Assembly (NCBI GenBank): GCA_021014325.1
Contig: CM037461.1
Span: 2,009,501 to 2,073,500, forward strand
Direction of reading: 5' to 3'
DNA from: Plazaster borealis
Taxonomy: Eukaryota; Echinodermata; Asteroidea; Forcipulatida; Labidiasteridae
Length of the DNA stretch: 64,000 nt
The notes below the pieces were generated by a model. It saw only the letters and a list, made by a program, of their open reading frames with translations. It was not told where the DNA came from and made no database searches. Shown here one piece after another: positions 33,586-45,104 of the stretch. The translations under genes and the position numbers were made by a program. The first letter of the stretch is position 1; the number at the start of each line of letters is the position of its first letter.

Positions 33586-34071
33586 AAGGCCACATAAAAC
33601 AAAAAATTGTTGATCGTCCCTGCCCGACCCTACGAAAGCCCCCTACCCCATTTTTATTTTTTTAATACATATTTTTTCAATCATAAAAAACGGACTTTTT
33701 AGTGATCTTTACAGTCAAATTTGGCTCCTAGATTTTTCAGCTGATATTCTTTCTAAATCTCTATAGGTTGGAAAAGTTGTTTGAAGAAAGGTTATTCATG
33801 TTGGCAAAAAACAAGAACAATTCTTGAAATATTTACTTTTAAGGCTACACTGCGTTTTAGTTTTTTGAAAATGCTTCAAAAATGTCATCTAGGAGTTAAA
33901 TGGGTTTAACAAAACAATTAGAAACATGCACACAAACCCTCTGTTTGATAGTGATTGTGACGATTTCTTTATTCTTTATTTCATATTTTGCCTTGTCAAA
34001 AAAACAAAAACAAAACCAAAAACGCCCTCCCACCCCCACTTCCCCCCCCAAAAAGGATGATCAACAAAATC
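33586..34071. mobile_element. MITE family G
   Basis: Left end AAGGCCACATAAAAC with AAAAATTGTTGATCGTCC. The right end GGATGATCAACAA is shortened. An inverted copy is at 52386-52872 and a fragment at 57703-57800. Confidence 0.82.
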
Positions 34072-34227
34072 CTTTAAAATATTGATCCTGTTAGTATCAA
34101 GAACGACAAAGTATAAATTTTCAGTGAATATAAATATATTGGGACAATCATTGACAACAAGCTGGATTGGAAGAAAAATGCTCAAAGAATGTGTGCCAAG
34201 GCAAACCAGAGGCTTTGTTTTTTAAAA

Positions 34228-34604
34228 GGCACTGGACACTATTGGTAATTACTCAAAATAATTATTAGCATAAAACCTTACTTGGTAACAAGTAATGGGG
34301 AGCTGTTGATAGTATAAAACATTTTGAGAAACGGCTCCCTCTGAAGTAACGTAGTTTTCGACAAAGAAGTAATTTTCCACGAATTTGATTTCGAGACCTC
34401 AGAATTAGATTTTGAGGTCTCGAAATCAAGCATCTGAAAGCACACAACTTCGTGTGACAAGGGTGTTTTTTCTTTCATTATTATGTCGCAACTTCGATGA
34501 CCAATTGAGCTCAAATTTTCACAGGTTTGTTATTTTATGCATATGTTGAGATACACCAAGTGAGAAGACTGGTCTTTGACAATTACCAATAGTGTCCAGT
34601 GTCT
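34228..34604. mobile_element. MITE family A with a variant core palindrome
   Basis: AGGCACTGGACACTATTGG to CCAATAGTGTCCAGTGTCT with TTAA-like flanks. The core has 15-bp arms GATTTCGAGACCTCA and TGAGGTCTCGAAATC (34387-34401 and 34413-34427), unlike the other A copies. Confidence 0.88.
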
Positions 34605-34954
34605 TTAAGGAAATTAAGGTCTTTCAAATGATCGTGATTCGATTTTACACCTGTTTGACCAAACTATTTTTCAGTGCTATTCATCTTTTTAAATCACTTT
34701 TTATAAGGTACCTTAATTTTTGCTCTTTTTAATCAGTGATGGTAAGTTTGAAAAAAAGAGACCTGGGCTAAATGTTATGGCTTTGCTTACCCTATCTATG
34801 CAAATTAGCGCTAAAGGAAACTGAAAAATTCATGCTTAAGTAACCTTTTGATCGGCGTATTTTTACAAGCAGTTAACTTTTCTGTTAAAAAATAGAAAAA
34901 TAAATTGTATTAGTATTGTATTCAATGTATACGTGTTTTAATGATTTGTCTTTA

Positions 34955-35323
34955 AAGGCACTGAACACGTTTGGTAATTGTCAAAGACCAGTGTTCTCAC
35001 TTGTTGTATCCCAACATATGCATAAAATAACAAGCCTGTGAAAATTTGGGCTCAATTGGTCATTGAACTTGCAAGAAAATGATGAAAGAAAAAACACCCT
35101 TGTTGTACAAATTGGTGTGCTTTCAGATGCCTGAAAAAGGTTTCTTGCCAGAAGTCTTTTAATATTTGAGTGAGAAATTACCTCTTTCTCAAACACTTCA
35201 TTTTTTCAGAGCGAGTCATTTCTCACAATGTTTTATACTAACAACAGCTCTCCGTTGCTCGTTACCAAGTCAGTTTTTATGTTAATATATATTTTGAGTA
35301 ATTACCAAACTTGTACAGTGCCA
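34955..35323. mobile_element. MITE family A
   Basis: AGGCACTGAACACGTTTGG after TTAA, to CCAAACTTGTACAGTGCC. Confidence 0.88.
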
Positions 35324-35329
35324 AAAGGG

Positions 35330-36680
35330 TTGAAACTGACAAGGCAAGTCTTTTTTTTTTTGGTCAGCAAATAAGACTTTAACTGATGGTCACCTTTGAT
35401 GTCACACACAGCACTAATCCACAGGTCCTTGAAGCAGGATTGATCCACACACTAACAATACCAGAGATAATGCTCTGTTAATGCCCCTTTAAGAGTGAAG
35501 CCAACTGGAGCTTATTGTTATTGGGCAGTGAGAGTGAGCCAGCAGCCAAACAAATAACCAAGCTAGGGTAGTCTATTGTGTTGGGTAATAGTGTTGCACC
35601 TGACAATAAGCCAAGCATAGTGTTGCTAATGCTGATAGCATCTGTACACTCAGTAGTACTGTGTCATCATGTCATAACCAACGCTCTACATGTACCGGTA
35701 GATACATCTTCAAGATATTATATTGGAGTCTATACCTGGAATATGTTTTAAATTAGTAGAAGTATGATTTGGGAATTTGTAGCTGAGTGAAATCATGATC
35801 TGTGGAAATTAAGACACCTTAGGGAGGTGAGTTGTTGATGGGGAAAGCTGTTGCATCATGTAGTGGATGGAGAGTGTGTACTGAGAGTGAGACCCATACT
35901 GAGGGATCAATAACAGTTGAAGGTGTTTGTCCTTGGAGGATTTCTAATTTATTGCTCCATGGAGGAACGGACAGCTCTGTCAGTCTGTCTTCAACCAGGA
36001 TCTAGCTTTCATGGAGTGACCAGCATTAACCCTTAACAACAGTGGTCCGCTGCCATTTAAAACACTAGAGAAAAAAGCATCCCTGTTTCATTTGAAATAT
36101 GGATCAGTGAAAAAGGTGATGGACAAGTGGAATGACTATTGCTTACTGATCCTGCTGGCCATTCACTAAAAAAAGTTAAGGGCAAACCATGGAGTGTTTA
36201 ATGGACGCCTTGTGGCTGTTGTTGAGGAGAAATTGGTTGTGCTTGGATTATATTTGATGGAGCTTTGCAAATGTGACAATTTATTCTTCATTTTTCTGTT
36301 TACAACAGAAGCATCGAAGTTCTAGTGAAAAATTAATGGCACATGCATGATGATGAGAAGGATTTTAAAAGGGAAATATTGAAACCGATTTTCAACACAA
36401 TTTCCTTGCTTCATATGCAAACAAAAAAAGGGATAGCAAACTGGAATTTAATAAAACAGGATTCAGTTCATCAAAGTAAGTTTTTAAAATCATTCGCTGA
36501 TTTATATAACCTGTATTTCTCAAAATGAATGCATCTGTTTTTAAAAACAGTAAATTTGCAAAGACAATGAAACATTGACGAAACATGATTTCCTCTGCAA
36601 GTGTTTGGATTACTTCAATAATGAATGAATTCGGTCTGAAAATATAAAAATAACCAGAGGTAGTAAGATTTGTTGCTTGG
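35330..36680 (+). other. RIPOR: Upstream region of RIPOR exon 1b, candidate promoter and 5' UTR
   Basis: Mostly unique sequence, apart from a family S copy at 36023-36192. A transcription start for the giant exon presumably lies here, or the 36946 exon begins at an unseen acceptor. No clear core promoter element was identified. Confidence 0.3.
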
Positions 36681-36683
36681 AAC

Positions 36684-36920
36684 AAGACTATCTGGAACCA
36701 TACTGTATCACTGGAACCATAATATATCCCTGGAACCATACTGTATCACTGGAACCATTCCCTGGAACCATTTTCTGGAACCATACTGTATTGACTGGAA
36801 CCATACTATTCCCTGGAACCATACTATATCCCTGGAACCATACCGTATCACTTGAACCATACTATATCCCTGGAGCCATACTGTATTTCTAGAACTACCC
36901 TGTATTTTTGGAACCAAACT
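36684..36920. repeat. Minisatellite of GGAACCATA units just upstream of the giant exon's start codon
   Basis: About a dozen units of CTGGAACCATACTGTATCA or shorter variants (GGAACCATTCCCT, GGAACCATACTATATCCC). It would lie in the 5' UTR or promoter. An in-frame TGA at 36853-36855 inside it closes the frame of the downstream ORF. Confidence 0.92.
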
Positions 36921-36922
36921 GC

Positions 36923-36949
36923 ATGGAAAACTCAACATTGTCAAAATGA
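36923..36949 (+). CDS. Eight-codon upstream ORF overlapping the giant ORF's start
   Basis: ATG at 36923 encodes MENSTLSK and stops at TGA 36947-36949. The stop overlaps the main start as ATGA (36946-36949). Such an arrangement can limit or permit reinitiation at the main ATG. It is relevant only if the transcript starts upstream of 36923. Confidence 0.4.
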   Translation: MENSTLSK

Positions 36950-39900
36950 ACCAAGAAAGTCAAAGGAGTAATGGGGTTGCTCACAAAGCACCTCGGATCA
37001 AACCGAGTTTGGGTCCGATCCGTCAATCACACAGCCCAGAAAGAAGTAAAAGTATCCAGCCTCACCAAGCTATGGCTAATATCCCAGAGAGTGGACCTAA
37101 AATGGTAACACTGTTGAGGGTTTCACCTCGGAACGCTTCACTAGCAAGCCGTCGCGGTGAACCAAATCATCGGGCTGCCGTGCAAGAGAAACGGTCGCAG
37201 TATTTGGAGTACGCTGCCCAGGTCGAGGCCCGGCGGAGGGAGTCATTGCAGGGGGGCACAAGGAGGCAAGAACGCCAACCACGGAGTAAGAACTATCCAA
37301 ATAATAATCAGATTAGGAATGTGGACAAGAATGTAAAGACCCAGTCCCAACCTCAGCTTGCGCATCGTCAGGTTTCAGACATGAAACAGGGCAGAGAGAA
37401 GATGCAACCTCCCTCCAAGCCGCAACGACGCTTCACGCAGAGTCCTCCACGTCAGGTTATCAGGGAGCCTAAAGTCATATCCAACGGCCAAGGAGCATCA
37501 GCAGCACCGAATCGTCAACAAATTGAGAGAATGCGAGATGCCATGTCAAAGCAACAACCAAAGCGAAGAGAGGAGCATTTACATCCTCGCACAAACTCAT
37601 CGAACCAGTTACAAGTACCGATGATACCACCGAGATCTTCCTCAAGATCGCCAACCCGGCGTCATCAGCAACCAAGTAAGACCACCAAAACGCCAGTCAC
37701 ACAGTTGCAAATCAAAGTAGATGTTCATACATCAGTATCGCCAAGTGAAGTCACTTCTCCGAGTCAGTCCCTCCCGACTCATTCCTCCAAAGAAGATGAA
37801 TCTATTTTGTCTTGGATTGATAAGATGGGGGTACCTGGACAGGATAACGTGTCCAACTCCTACCCTCCGCCTGGTCGCTCACAAAGTGCAGGTCCATCAT
37901 CAAGAGAATCGGCAAGTAAAGCTCGACTTCAGCAAGACTTGAAAAACTTTGACAAACTTGGCAGAATACCGCGGCAGAGAGTTCATTCCCCTGACGCAGC
38001 ATACAATACGTCCTCAAATTTGCCAGTTCCTCGTGAGAGACAATCACGATTAGATAACTTTGCAAAAGATAATCAGATCACTCGTGCAGAATCCCATGCT
38101 TTGCTCATCCATAAATCTCCATCCAAAAGCAGGATCCCTGTTAAGAAAGGATCAGTTGACAATCTGAAAGGTGAAAATCATCAACGGCAAAATAAAAGCC
38201 TTGAGCATCTCAGTCCGTCTGATCCAGAGCCTCCACCTCGTCCAAGGAGATCCTCACGCCAAAGAACTCCAGAGCCGACCTCAAATATCCAGATTCCGTC
38301 CAGAGGTACAGATCCTCAAACGAACCAAAGAAAACCGAGTAATGACCCTTCAAGGATCAAGAAAAGTTCTCAACATCAGGAGAAGAGAATAAGAAAACCA
38401 GATGAGCAGCCCTCAGTCGAACGAGCAAGAAAAACGTCCTCTACTCAAGCCAGCAGTAAACATCAGGAGAAAACCTCAAACAAACAAACTGACAAACAAT
38501 CTCCACAGACGTCTAACTCCCCAAGTACAGTTGTCTCTGATGAGAAAGCCTTAGATGTCACTCCTAAGCCACCAAAGAGGATGTCACTTCATGATCAAGA
38601 GCTACGTCAAAGACTCAGTGAGATCCTGATGGAAAGGAAGAATAGCGGAGGTTCTAGTAATGGCTTGAAGAAGCTCTCTAAGGCCAGGGAGCGAAAATTA
38701 TCTCAGGAGGGGAGGCAAGTAGTGAGCCCTGAACAGGACGTTGTCGACAGGATGCTGGACTCCACAATGGAGCAAGATTTCAAAGGGGAGCTGGATAGAA
38801 ATTTAGCGAGGCGGAAAAATAAACTCGAACGAAGCTCGAAAAATGGTAATGCTAGTGACGAGAAGAAATCTAGAGACCCCAGTCCACCACAAAGAACTAC
38901 ATGTAAGAGAATCGGCAAGAGTACTGAACATGTAGGAAAATCAACTGACTCTGGGTTAGGGGCTAGTTATGAGTCGCGGAATAATCAAGCTGTGGCTGCT
39001 GACGAAGAAAACCACCGTTCTACAATGCCACAGGAAGCTAGCGCGATTAAAACTGCCCGAGAGGAAATGCAATCTGCTAAAAAGAGACAAGCTGATGAGT
39101 CAAATAAAGATAAAAGTGTAACACAGGTTAATGACTTTGTGATCAGCGAATGGAACGATGATTTTGATGCTGTCCAACCAACAATAGCTGAATTTCAGCA
39201 TTCTCCAATCTCAGGTACAGTCAGTCCCAATGCACGAGCAACAAGTCCACAAGACACCACACTGGTGATAAGTCCACAAGACACCACACCAGTAACAAGT
39301 CCACACGACACAACAAGGGCGACAAGTTCGCAAGACACCACACTGGCGATAAGTCCACAAGACACCACACCGGCGTTAAGTCCATTGGAAATGGATGAGC
39401 CCAGAAAGAAAAAAAGTTTAAGACGATGGAGCATTTCAAGTGATGGAGGGCGTCCTAAAGTTGAAAAGAGACCAGTATCGTATGGAGGATATGAACATGA
39501 AGAAACAGCCAAATCAAGCATTTTGTCGTCGATGAAAGTTGGGATATCGGTTCCATTTTTAGGTGACGATGATGAAGTCGATGGCTTAGGAGATTTGGAG
39601 TCGTCGTTAGATGATAGCAATGGGTTACTTAACGTTCAGGACTTGGAAGAAGAAATTGAGAAATCATCCAGTGCTAACACAAGCCCTGTCCATTCTACGC
39701 CTCAGGGATCACCGTCTCGAAGAGGTACTCCCCCTCCGTCCACCTCAAACAGTATCCTTGTGGATGACTTGGAGGAGGCTGCGACTACTTCCGTCCATAC
39801 ATCCCCTCGTCGAACCACACCTCCGACAGAACGTTTGCTTCATACTCCTCCCCCTACCGATTCAGCGATTGAACGTAGTCATCAGTCAGCACGTCATGCT

Positions 39901-40314
39901 CTTCCAATTAAGGTCCTCCCCACGTCACCCAGCAGCAGTCTCCCGCCGACATTCTCCGAGGATCATGACATGAGTGTGATGACGCGACCCTTGACCCCCC
40001 AGCAACCAAAGTCCCCGTCCGACTCGAACCAGACAAAAAGTCGCTACTTGAAAATCGCCGGCATGCAACTTCTTCCGCAAAAGCTACAACTCCGGAGCTC
40101 AAAGGAAAAACACAAAGGTGTTTCACCGACCAATCAGGACGCACTGGATGAACCGGATGGCGTTAAACAGGGACATTATAAAAAGAGTGAATACAGAGGG
40201 AGGGAGAGATCGAGAAAGGACAGCAATATTTCTCCTGGACCTAAACTGAAGATCAGGAGCGCATCTGCAGATGGGCTGTTTAGTTTCCACAGGGAGAGGT
40301 CCCCAAGCCCCTCG
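36946..40314 (+). CDS. RIPOR: RIPOR family protein, giant alternative first coding exon 1b (1123 codons)
   Basis: A single open frame from ATG 36946 (first Met after the in-frame TGA at 36853) to a consensus donor GTAAGT at 40315, ending in phase 0. Without splicing it would stop at 40425. The 1123 residues are low-complexity, basic and Ser/Pro/Arg/Lys/Gln-rich, and look intrinsically disordered. Residues about 1-540 are Arg/Ser/Pro-rich. About 540-630 is charged and probably helical (LHDQELRQRLSEILMERK, VDRMLDSTMEQDF). About 761-815 holds six copies of an (S/T)(P/S)xDTT octapeptide. About 873-905 is acidic (GDDDEVDGLGDLESSLDD). About 905-1020 is rich in SP/TP sites. The C-terminal KLKIRSASADGLFSF resembles the RSQSFSGF motif of exon 1a. 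Phase and motif suggest it splices to 57513. No known domain was recognised. It could instead belong to a separate gene; transcript evidence is lacking. Confidence 0.75.
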
Positions 40315-40698
40315 GTAAGTCTCTCTTTAAATTTCTCTCAAAGATTGTCCATATTCAGCCTTATTGAAAGCTTCCTAAATTCGTCATGTCAGTTTGAAAG
40401 TGCAAAAGTGCTGTATCTTGCTTAAAACATCCCGGATGTACTATTCATTATTATTATTATTATTTTTTATTTGGTCATAAGTGTGAAGTTTTCCTCCTTG
40501 TAATTTTGTTGAAATTTGATCAGATAAACACCCCCCCCTTCTTCGAGTGTTGAACTTGTGTTTTGTCCCACTGTTGGCGGCGTCCTGCATGGTTCCCAGC
40601 AAAGACCCATAAAAACAAAATGTGAAATCAACACTGAAGTACCAGTGCCTCAGTAGACCAGCGTATGATTGTACATGTACATGTACATTAAACACAGA

Positions 40699-40840
40699 CA
40701 TGATATTCTTCCTATAAAAATGTGATTAAATAGCCTGAAAAGTCTAATTAAAAGCCTACTCCATGTGTGCACATGTAGGTCAGGCTTTGTACTCGATAAA
40801 ATGTTCCTACTTTTTTTCCAAGGAACAAATATCATGCAAG
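40699..40840. repeat. Dispersed repeat U in the RIPOR intron
   Basis: CATGATATTCTTCC, AGCCTGAAAAGTCTAATTAA and TCGATAAAATGTTCCTAC match 24032-24212. Around it (40430-41225) nothing else is recognised. Confidence 0.6.
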
Positions 40841-41233
40841 ATTATAGAACCATTCTAAAAAACCTTCCCTTAGTTTATCTTTTGATTAGCATTTACAGTC
40901 ATATAAATAATTTATAAAACCGGATACTGTCTGTTTAGTTTACAGAAGCCTGTAAACATTTAGCTTGAAGGCAGAGACGCCAAGTGTCCCTGACGCTGCA
41001 GAAAGGTCCCTGAAAATAAACCAGTCTTTCCATGTTCTGATGAACAAATTTGAAAATCTCCCTGGGTTATGGACATGTTTTTCCCTATTATGTTGGATCT
41101 AAATAAATTGTAAATCTAAATATCTCCCTGATTGATGTACACAATCTTCATGATTGCCAGATGCAAATGTTGGCAGCTCTTCTTGAAGCCATCTTTCCCT
41201 GCCATGATCCCTGAATATATTTTGTTTATTAAA

Positions 41234-41600
41234 GGCACTGAACACGTTTGGTAATTGTCCAAGACCAGTGTTCTCACTTGGTGTATCCCAACATATGCAT
41301 AAAATAACAAGCCTGTGAAAATTTGGGCTCAATTGGTCATCGAAGTTGCAAGAAAATGATGAAAGAAAAAACACCCTTGTTGTACAAATTTGTGTGCTTT
41401 CAGATAGGAATACAAACTTCTTGCCAGAAGTTTTTTTTATTTTAGTAAGAAATTACCTCTTTTTCAAAAACTACGTTACTTCAGAGGGAGTCGTTTCTCA
41501 CAATGTTTTATACTATCAACAGCTCTCCGTTGCTCGTTACCAAGTCAGTTTTTATGCTAATATATATTTTGAGTAATTACCAAATGTGTACAGTGCCTTT
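41234..41600. mobile_element. MITE family A
   Basis: AGGCACTGAACACGTTTGG to CCAAATGTGTACAGTGCCT with TTAA flanks. Confidence 0.9.
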
Positions 41601-42261
41601 AAAGCCATAATTATATCCAAACATTTTCATCTCCGTATAAAATTTATCAATTAGACTTTACAACCTAAAGCTAATAAACATCACAATGGATAGTAAGGCG
41701 CTTGCTGTTTAGAAACAAGCTAGCAACGGCGTATCTGTTTACAAGCTATCACCATGGTAACACTTCCTCTTTGTTACCAGCAGCCATAGAAATCTCGTTT
41801 GTATTGTGTGTGTGTGTGTCTGTAAATCCAGTTATAGGGCAAATCTGTGCATGGAGTCTATTGATCTTGCTTTTGCCCCCCACACAGTGCAACATAATTC
41901 ACTTTACACTTCCCTGATCTTTGCCAAGTGATGCGTGAAGTTGGCTGGAACCTCTAGGGCCCTGTTTAAAAAATTTATTCTCACCCTACAGTCTGTTTGA
42001 CCTCCGCACTTGCGCCCTGAGGCTAATGAGTATAAATGGAATTAAAAGTTCAATAATATTTACAATTACCCCTGGCTCCTTGCAGGGGTTAGTAAAAGTT
42101 TAAGTGTGATGGGATTTATTAAATCCTTGAAAGTATTTTTTTTTATCAGGCCAGGATTATATTTTTAAAAAATGCCCCAGGACCAAGTTTATTATGGTTG
42201 TTCTGGAAAATATAATTGAAGTTGTTATTGACTGGTAAATTAAAAGCACAGGACAACAATG

Positions 42262-42614
42262 GTACATGTAATTGTCAAAGAAAAGTTTCCACACTTTATG
42301 TAACCCCAACATATACATGAACTAACAAACCGGTGAAAGTTTTAGCCTAATCAGTCATTGGAGTCACAAGAAAATAGTGAAAAACCAAATTATATGTTTT
42401 CACTGATTTAAAAAACATCTGGTTTTGCACTCGTGAGATCAAAACTAATTGTTTTACTCATTTCTTAAAAACTGTAGCATTCCAAGCAAAAACTACACTG
42501 TATTTCAAGGGATGTTTTCCACCGTGACCATCTTTATTACACCATGTAAGTTATGTGCAAATCTGTGAACATATACATTTTCACTCTTACCAATGATGTA
42601 CATGTACACACCCT
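42262..42614. mobile_element. MITE family C
   Basis: Left part GGTACATGTAATTGTCAAAG and right end CCAATGATGTACATGTACAC then ACCCT; shares TTAA 42615-42618 with the next element. Confidence 0.78.
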
Positions 42615-42618
42615 TTAA

Positions 42619-42980
42619 AGGCACTGTACACGTTTGGTAACTACTCAAAATATATATTAGCATAAAAACTTACTAGGTAACGAGCAACGGAGAGCTGTTG
42701 ATAGTATAAAACACTGTAGGAAACGACTCCCTCTAAGTAACATAGTTTTTGAGAAAGAGGTAATTTCTCACTAAAATAATAAAAGACTTCAGGCCTTTTA
42801 TTCCTATCTGAAAGCACACAAATTTGTACAACAAGGGTGTTTTTTCTTTCATCATTTTCTTGCAACTTCGATGACCAATTGAGCCCAAATTTTCACAGGC
42901 TTGTTATTTTATGCATATGTTGGGATACACCAAGTGAGAATACTGGTCTTTAACAATTACCAAACATGTCCAGTACCTTT
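42619..42980. mobile_element. MITE family A
   Basis: AGGCACTGTACACGTTTGG to CCAAACATGTCCAGTACCT with TTAA flanks. Confidence 0.9.
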
Positions 42981-43110
42981 AAAGAGAGACTCTGAGGTTT
43001 CACAAGGACTCTACACTGTACATGGATCTATTGCACAATGAGTGCATCACAAAAATGAATTTGACCTTCGAGCATTCACTTCTTATGAATAAAATATAGT
43101 TTAGATTATT

Positions 43111-43432
43111 ATAGGCCGTGTAAAAATAAAAACATGTTTAGCGTCCAGGTTCCTGAAAAAAGGAAGCGGGACGGGCTTTTTAATTTTTTATTTTCAAGAC
43201 GACTGCCATTCTTTTTAAAATTTTGAATAACCATTGGTTTTCCCACAGTCACAAGAAAATAGTGAAAAACCGAACTATCTTAGGCCGAGTAAAAATAAAA
43301 ACTTGTTTAGTGTCTGAGTTCCTGAAAAAAGGACGCGGGAGGGGCTTTTTCATTTTTTGTGTTCAAGACGGCTGCCATTCTTTTTAAAATATTGAAGTCA
43401 ACCATTGGTTTTCCCACTGTTCAACACACAAT
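43111..43432. repeat. Direct duplication of an N-type half-element
   Basis: Two copies, about 43111-43260 and 43282-43432, each with AGGCCG, GTAAAAATAAAAAC, GTTTAG, a TTCCTGAAAAAAGGA hairpin and GCTGCCATTC or GACTGCCATTC, ending CATTGGTTTTCCCAC. Confidence 0.75.
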
Positions 43433-43439
43433 AATGACA

Positions 43440-44360
43440 GAAACATGACGTCTGCTTAGAACTATAAGGTCATTAGTGCAATTTGTATGGGTTTGATAAA
43501 ATTGCTTTTGCATATTTTTGAGCTCCTGGTAAATGAGGTTTATTGATCAAGTGTGGTCTTCAAACTATTTGTTTAGCAAAAAGAAACATTCATTTTCAAA
43601 CTAAAAGATTTATTTGTTGATTTTGATTTATTGTTTTTTTCAAATCTATACGCATTTTTCATTTAATGACCTTTTGATCATTTTGAATATGAAATTTCAA
43701 TGTATGACCTTACTAGCACTGAGCCGACGATGTTAGACAAGACATTGAACATGTTTACAGTGGTTTAAACAGTTTGTTCAGTATTAAAAACCCTACTGTA
43801 GTGTAGCTCACTTTCACTAGAATAAATCTAAATGTGTATCTTTTTTTTAATCGTGTAACCGGCACAGGTTAAGTTCTGACTTGCAAGTATTTTATTTTCT
43901 GATGTATCAGTTGACATTTTATGGTTTTGAAATCTCATTTCGGATTTGTAAAACAAAAAAATAAAAAACAAATGTGGCCCCCAAAAGGATGCGGGCAGGA
44001 ACTTTAAACATATGGGTTTTGTTGTTTCGCCTTTTACTGTATTTTTAAAATTAAGTTAAGTTCTTCCCGGTCATTTTTTGACAAATGAACGACCAATTTC
44101 TCTTTCATGCGTTCACATTCAAATAATTTTACCTCTTCAGTTGAAACTGTCATTCAATTTCATTTTGACGCGTGCAACGATAAATTTTACTTGTTTTCAA
44201 TCGTTCGTTTTAGCCATGCGAAATTGCCATTGAATTGAACAGAGTAGGCGCACCCTAGAAATTTTCACCACATTGTTACTTTCGTTTTCATTTTGCGACA
44301 AGCGTTTTTTGCAAACAAAATTAATGCAAAATTATGATTCCTTGTTTTATTTATCTGTTT
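43440..44360. other. No gene recognised
   Basis: AT-rich intron sequence of the RIPOR locus. A degraded N-like block (CCCCCAAAAGGATGCGGG) lies near 43980; nothing else is supported. Confidence 0.4.
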
Positions 44361-44361
44361 C

Positions 44362-44445
44362 GTAGTGCCCCCTGTGGGACTCGAACCGGGGTCCTAGAGG
44401 TGGAAGGCGAGGAAAGATACCACTACACCAACTCAACCACTCTAT
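44362..44445 (-). pseudogene. tRNA-like sequence (Gly-type), minus strand
   Basis: Reading the complement: GAGTTGGTGTAGTGGTATC (box A-like), loop CTTCCAC with anticodon TCC, then CCGGTTCGAGTCC (box B). The anticodon stem does not pair well and the acceptor stem is weak, so a decayed tRNA or tRNA-derived SINE head is more likely than a functional tRNA-Gly. Confidence 0.45.
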
Positions 44446-44789
44446 GTTATGTGTCACATTTGTAATCTTCATGTATTCGTGTGAACCGTCCCATGTTGTG
44501 TAATTATAGAAGAGTTAGGTCATTAGTGTTTAACTAATGCAGCAGTGTATTGTAGTTCTTTTTCTCATTAATTCGTTATTGAATGATTGTTCAATCTCCT
44601 CCGATCAATGAAGTCTATTTTCGCGAAGAAAGAAAGCGGATTGATTTATTGATTGGTTACCTTGTGTGAGGAGTGAAGAGTGGAAAGCAAAGGTGCAGTC
44701 CACATACATGCAGGGTGGAGTGAAGTCGTGTTCGACTGGACTTTTTGGGGGGGTAAACTAACCCAAGCAAATGGGTAACTTTACCATTC

Positions 44790-45100
44790 TGTATATGGTT
44801 GGTTATCACTCTGAAAATTAATGGCAATAAAAACTTACTTGGTAAGTAGTATAGCAGCTTGGGATAGTATAATGCATTTTGAGAAACTTTTCACTTAGAA
44901 GTACTGCGTTTATGGAAAAATATATCACTTTAAATCCCCCAAAACATTTGAATCACTCCAGATTTTCGGAAATATCTCAAAAATGCTACCACCTTTTGAA
45001 ATGAAATTTCCACAGGTTAGTTTTATGGTATATACATGTATCTACAACTACAGGTTTGAAACAAACAATAGGCTTCAATTACTAAACGTGTACGATGCCT
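44790..45100. mobile_element. MITE family B, core deleted
   Basis: Left part GGTTATCACTCTGAAAATTA; right end CTAAACGTGTACGATGCCT. Shares TTAA 45101-45104 with the next copy. Confidence 0.82.
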
Positions 45101-45104
45101 TTAA

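Noticed and set aside
33586..34085. Lys/Pro-rich ORF in family G
   Set aside because: Falls within a MITE with poly(A) and poly(C) stretches; no coding support.
36677..36892. ORFs with WNHTISLEP-type repeats
   Set aside because: They are translations of the GGAACCATA minisatellite; three overlapping frames are open for the same reason.
40315..40425. Read-through end of the giant ORF (VSLSLNFSQ ... VLYLA)
   Set aside because: The composition changes abruptly at the consensus GTAAGT; this part is probably intron, although an unspliced isoform cannot be excluded.
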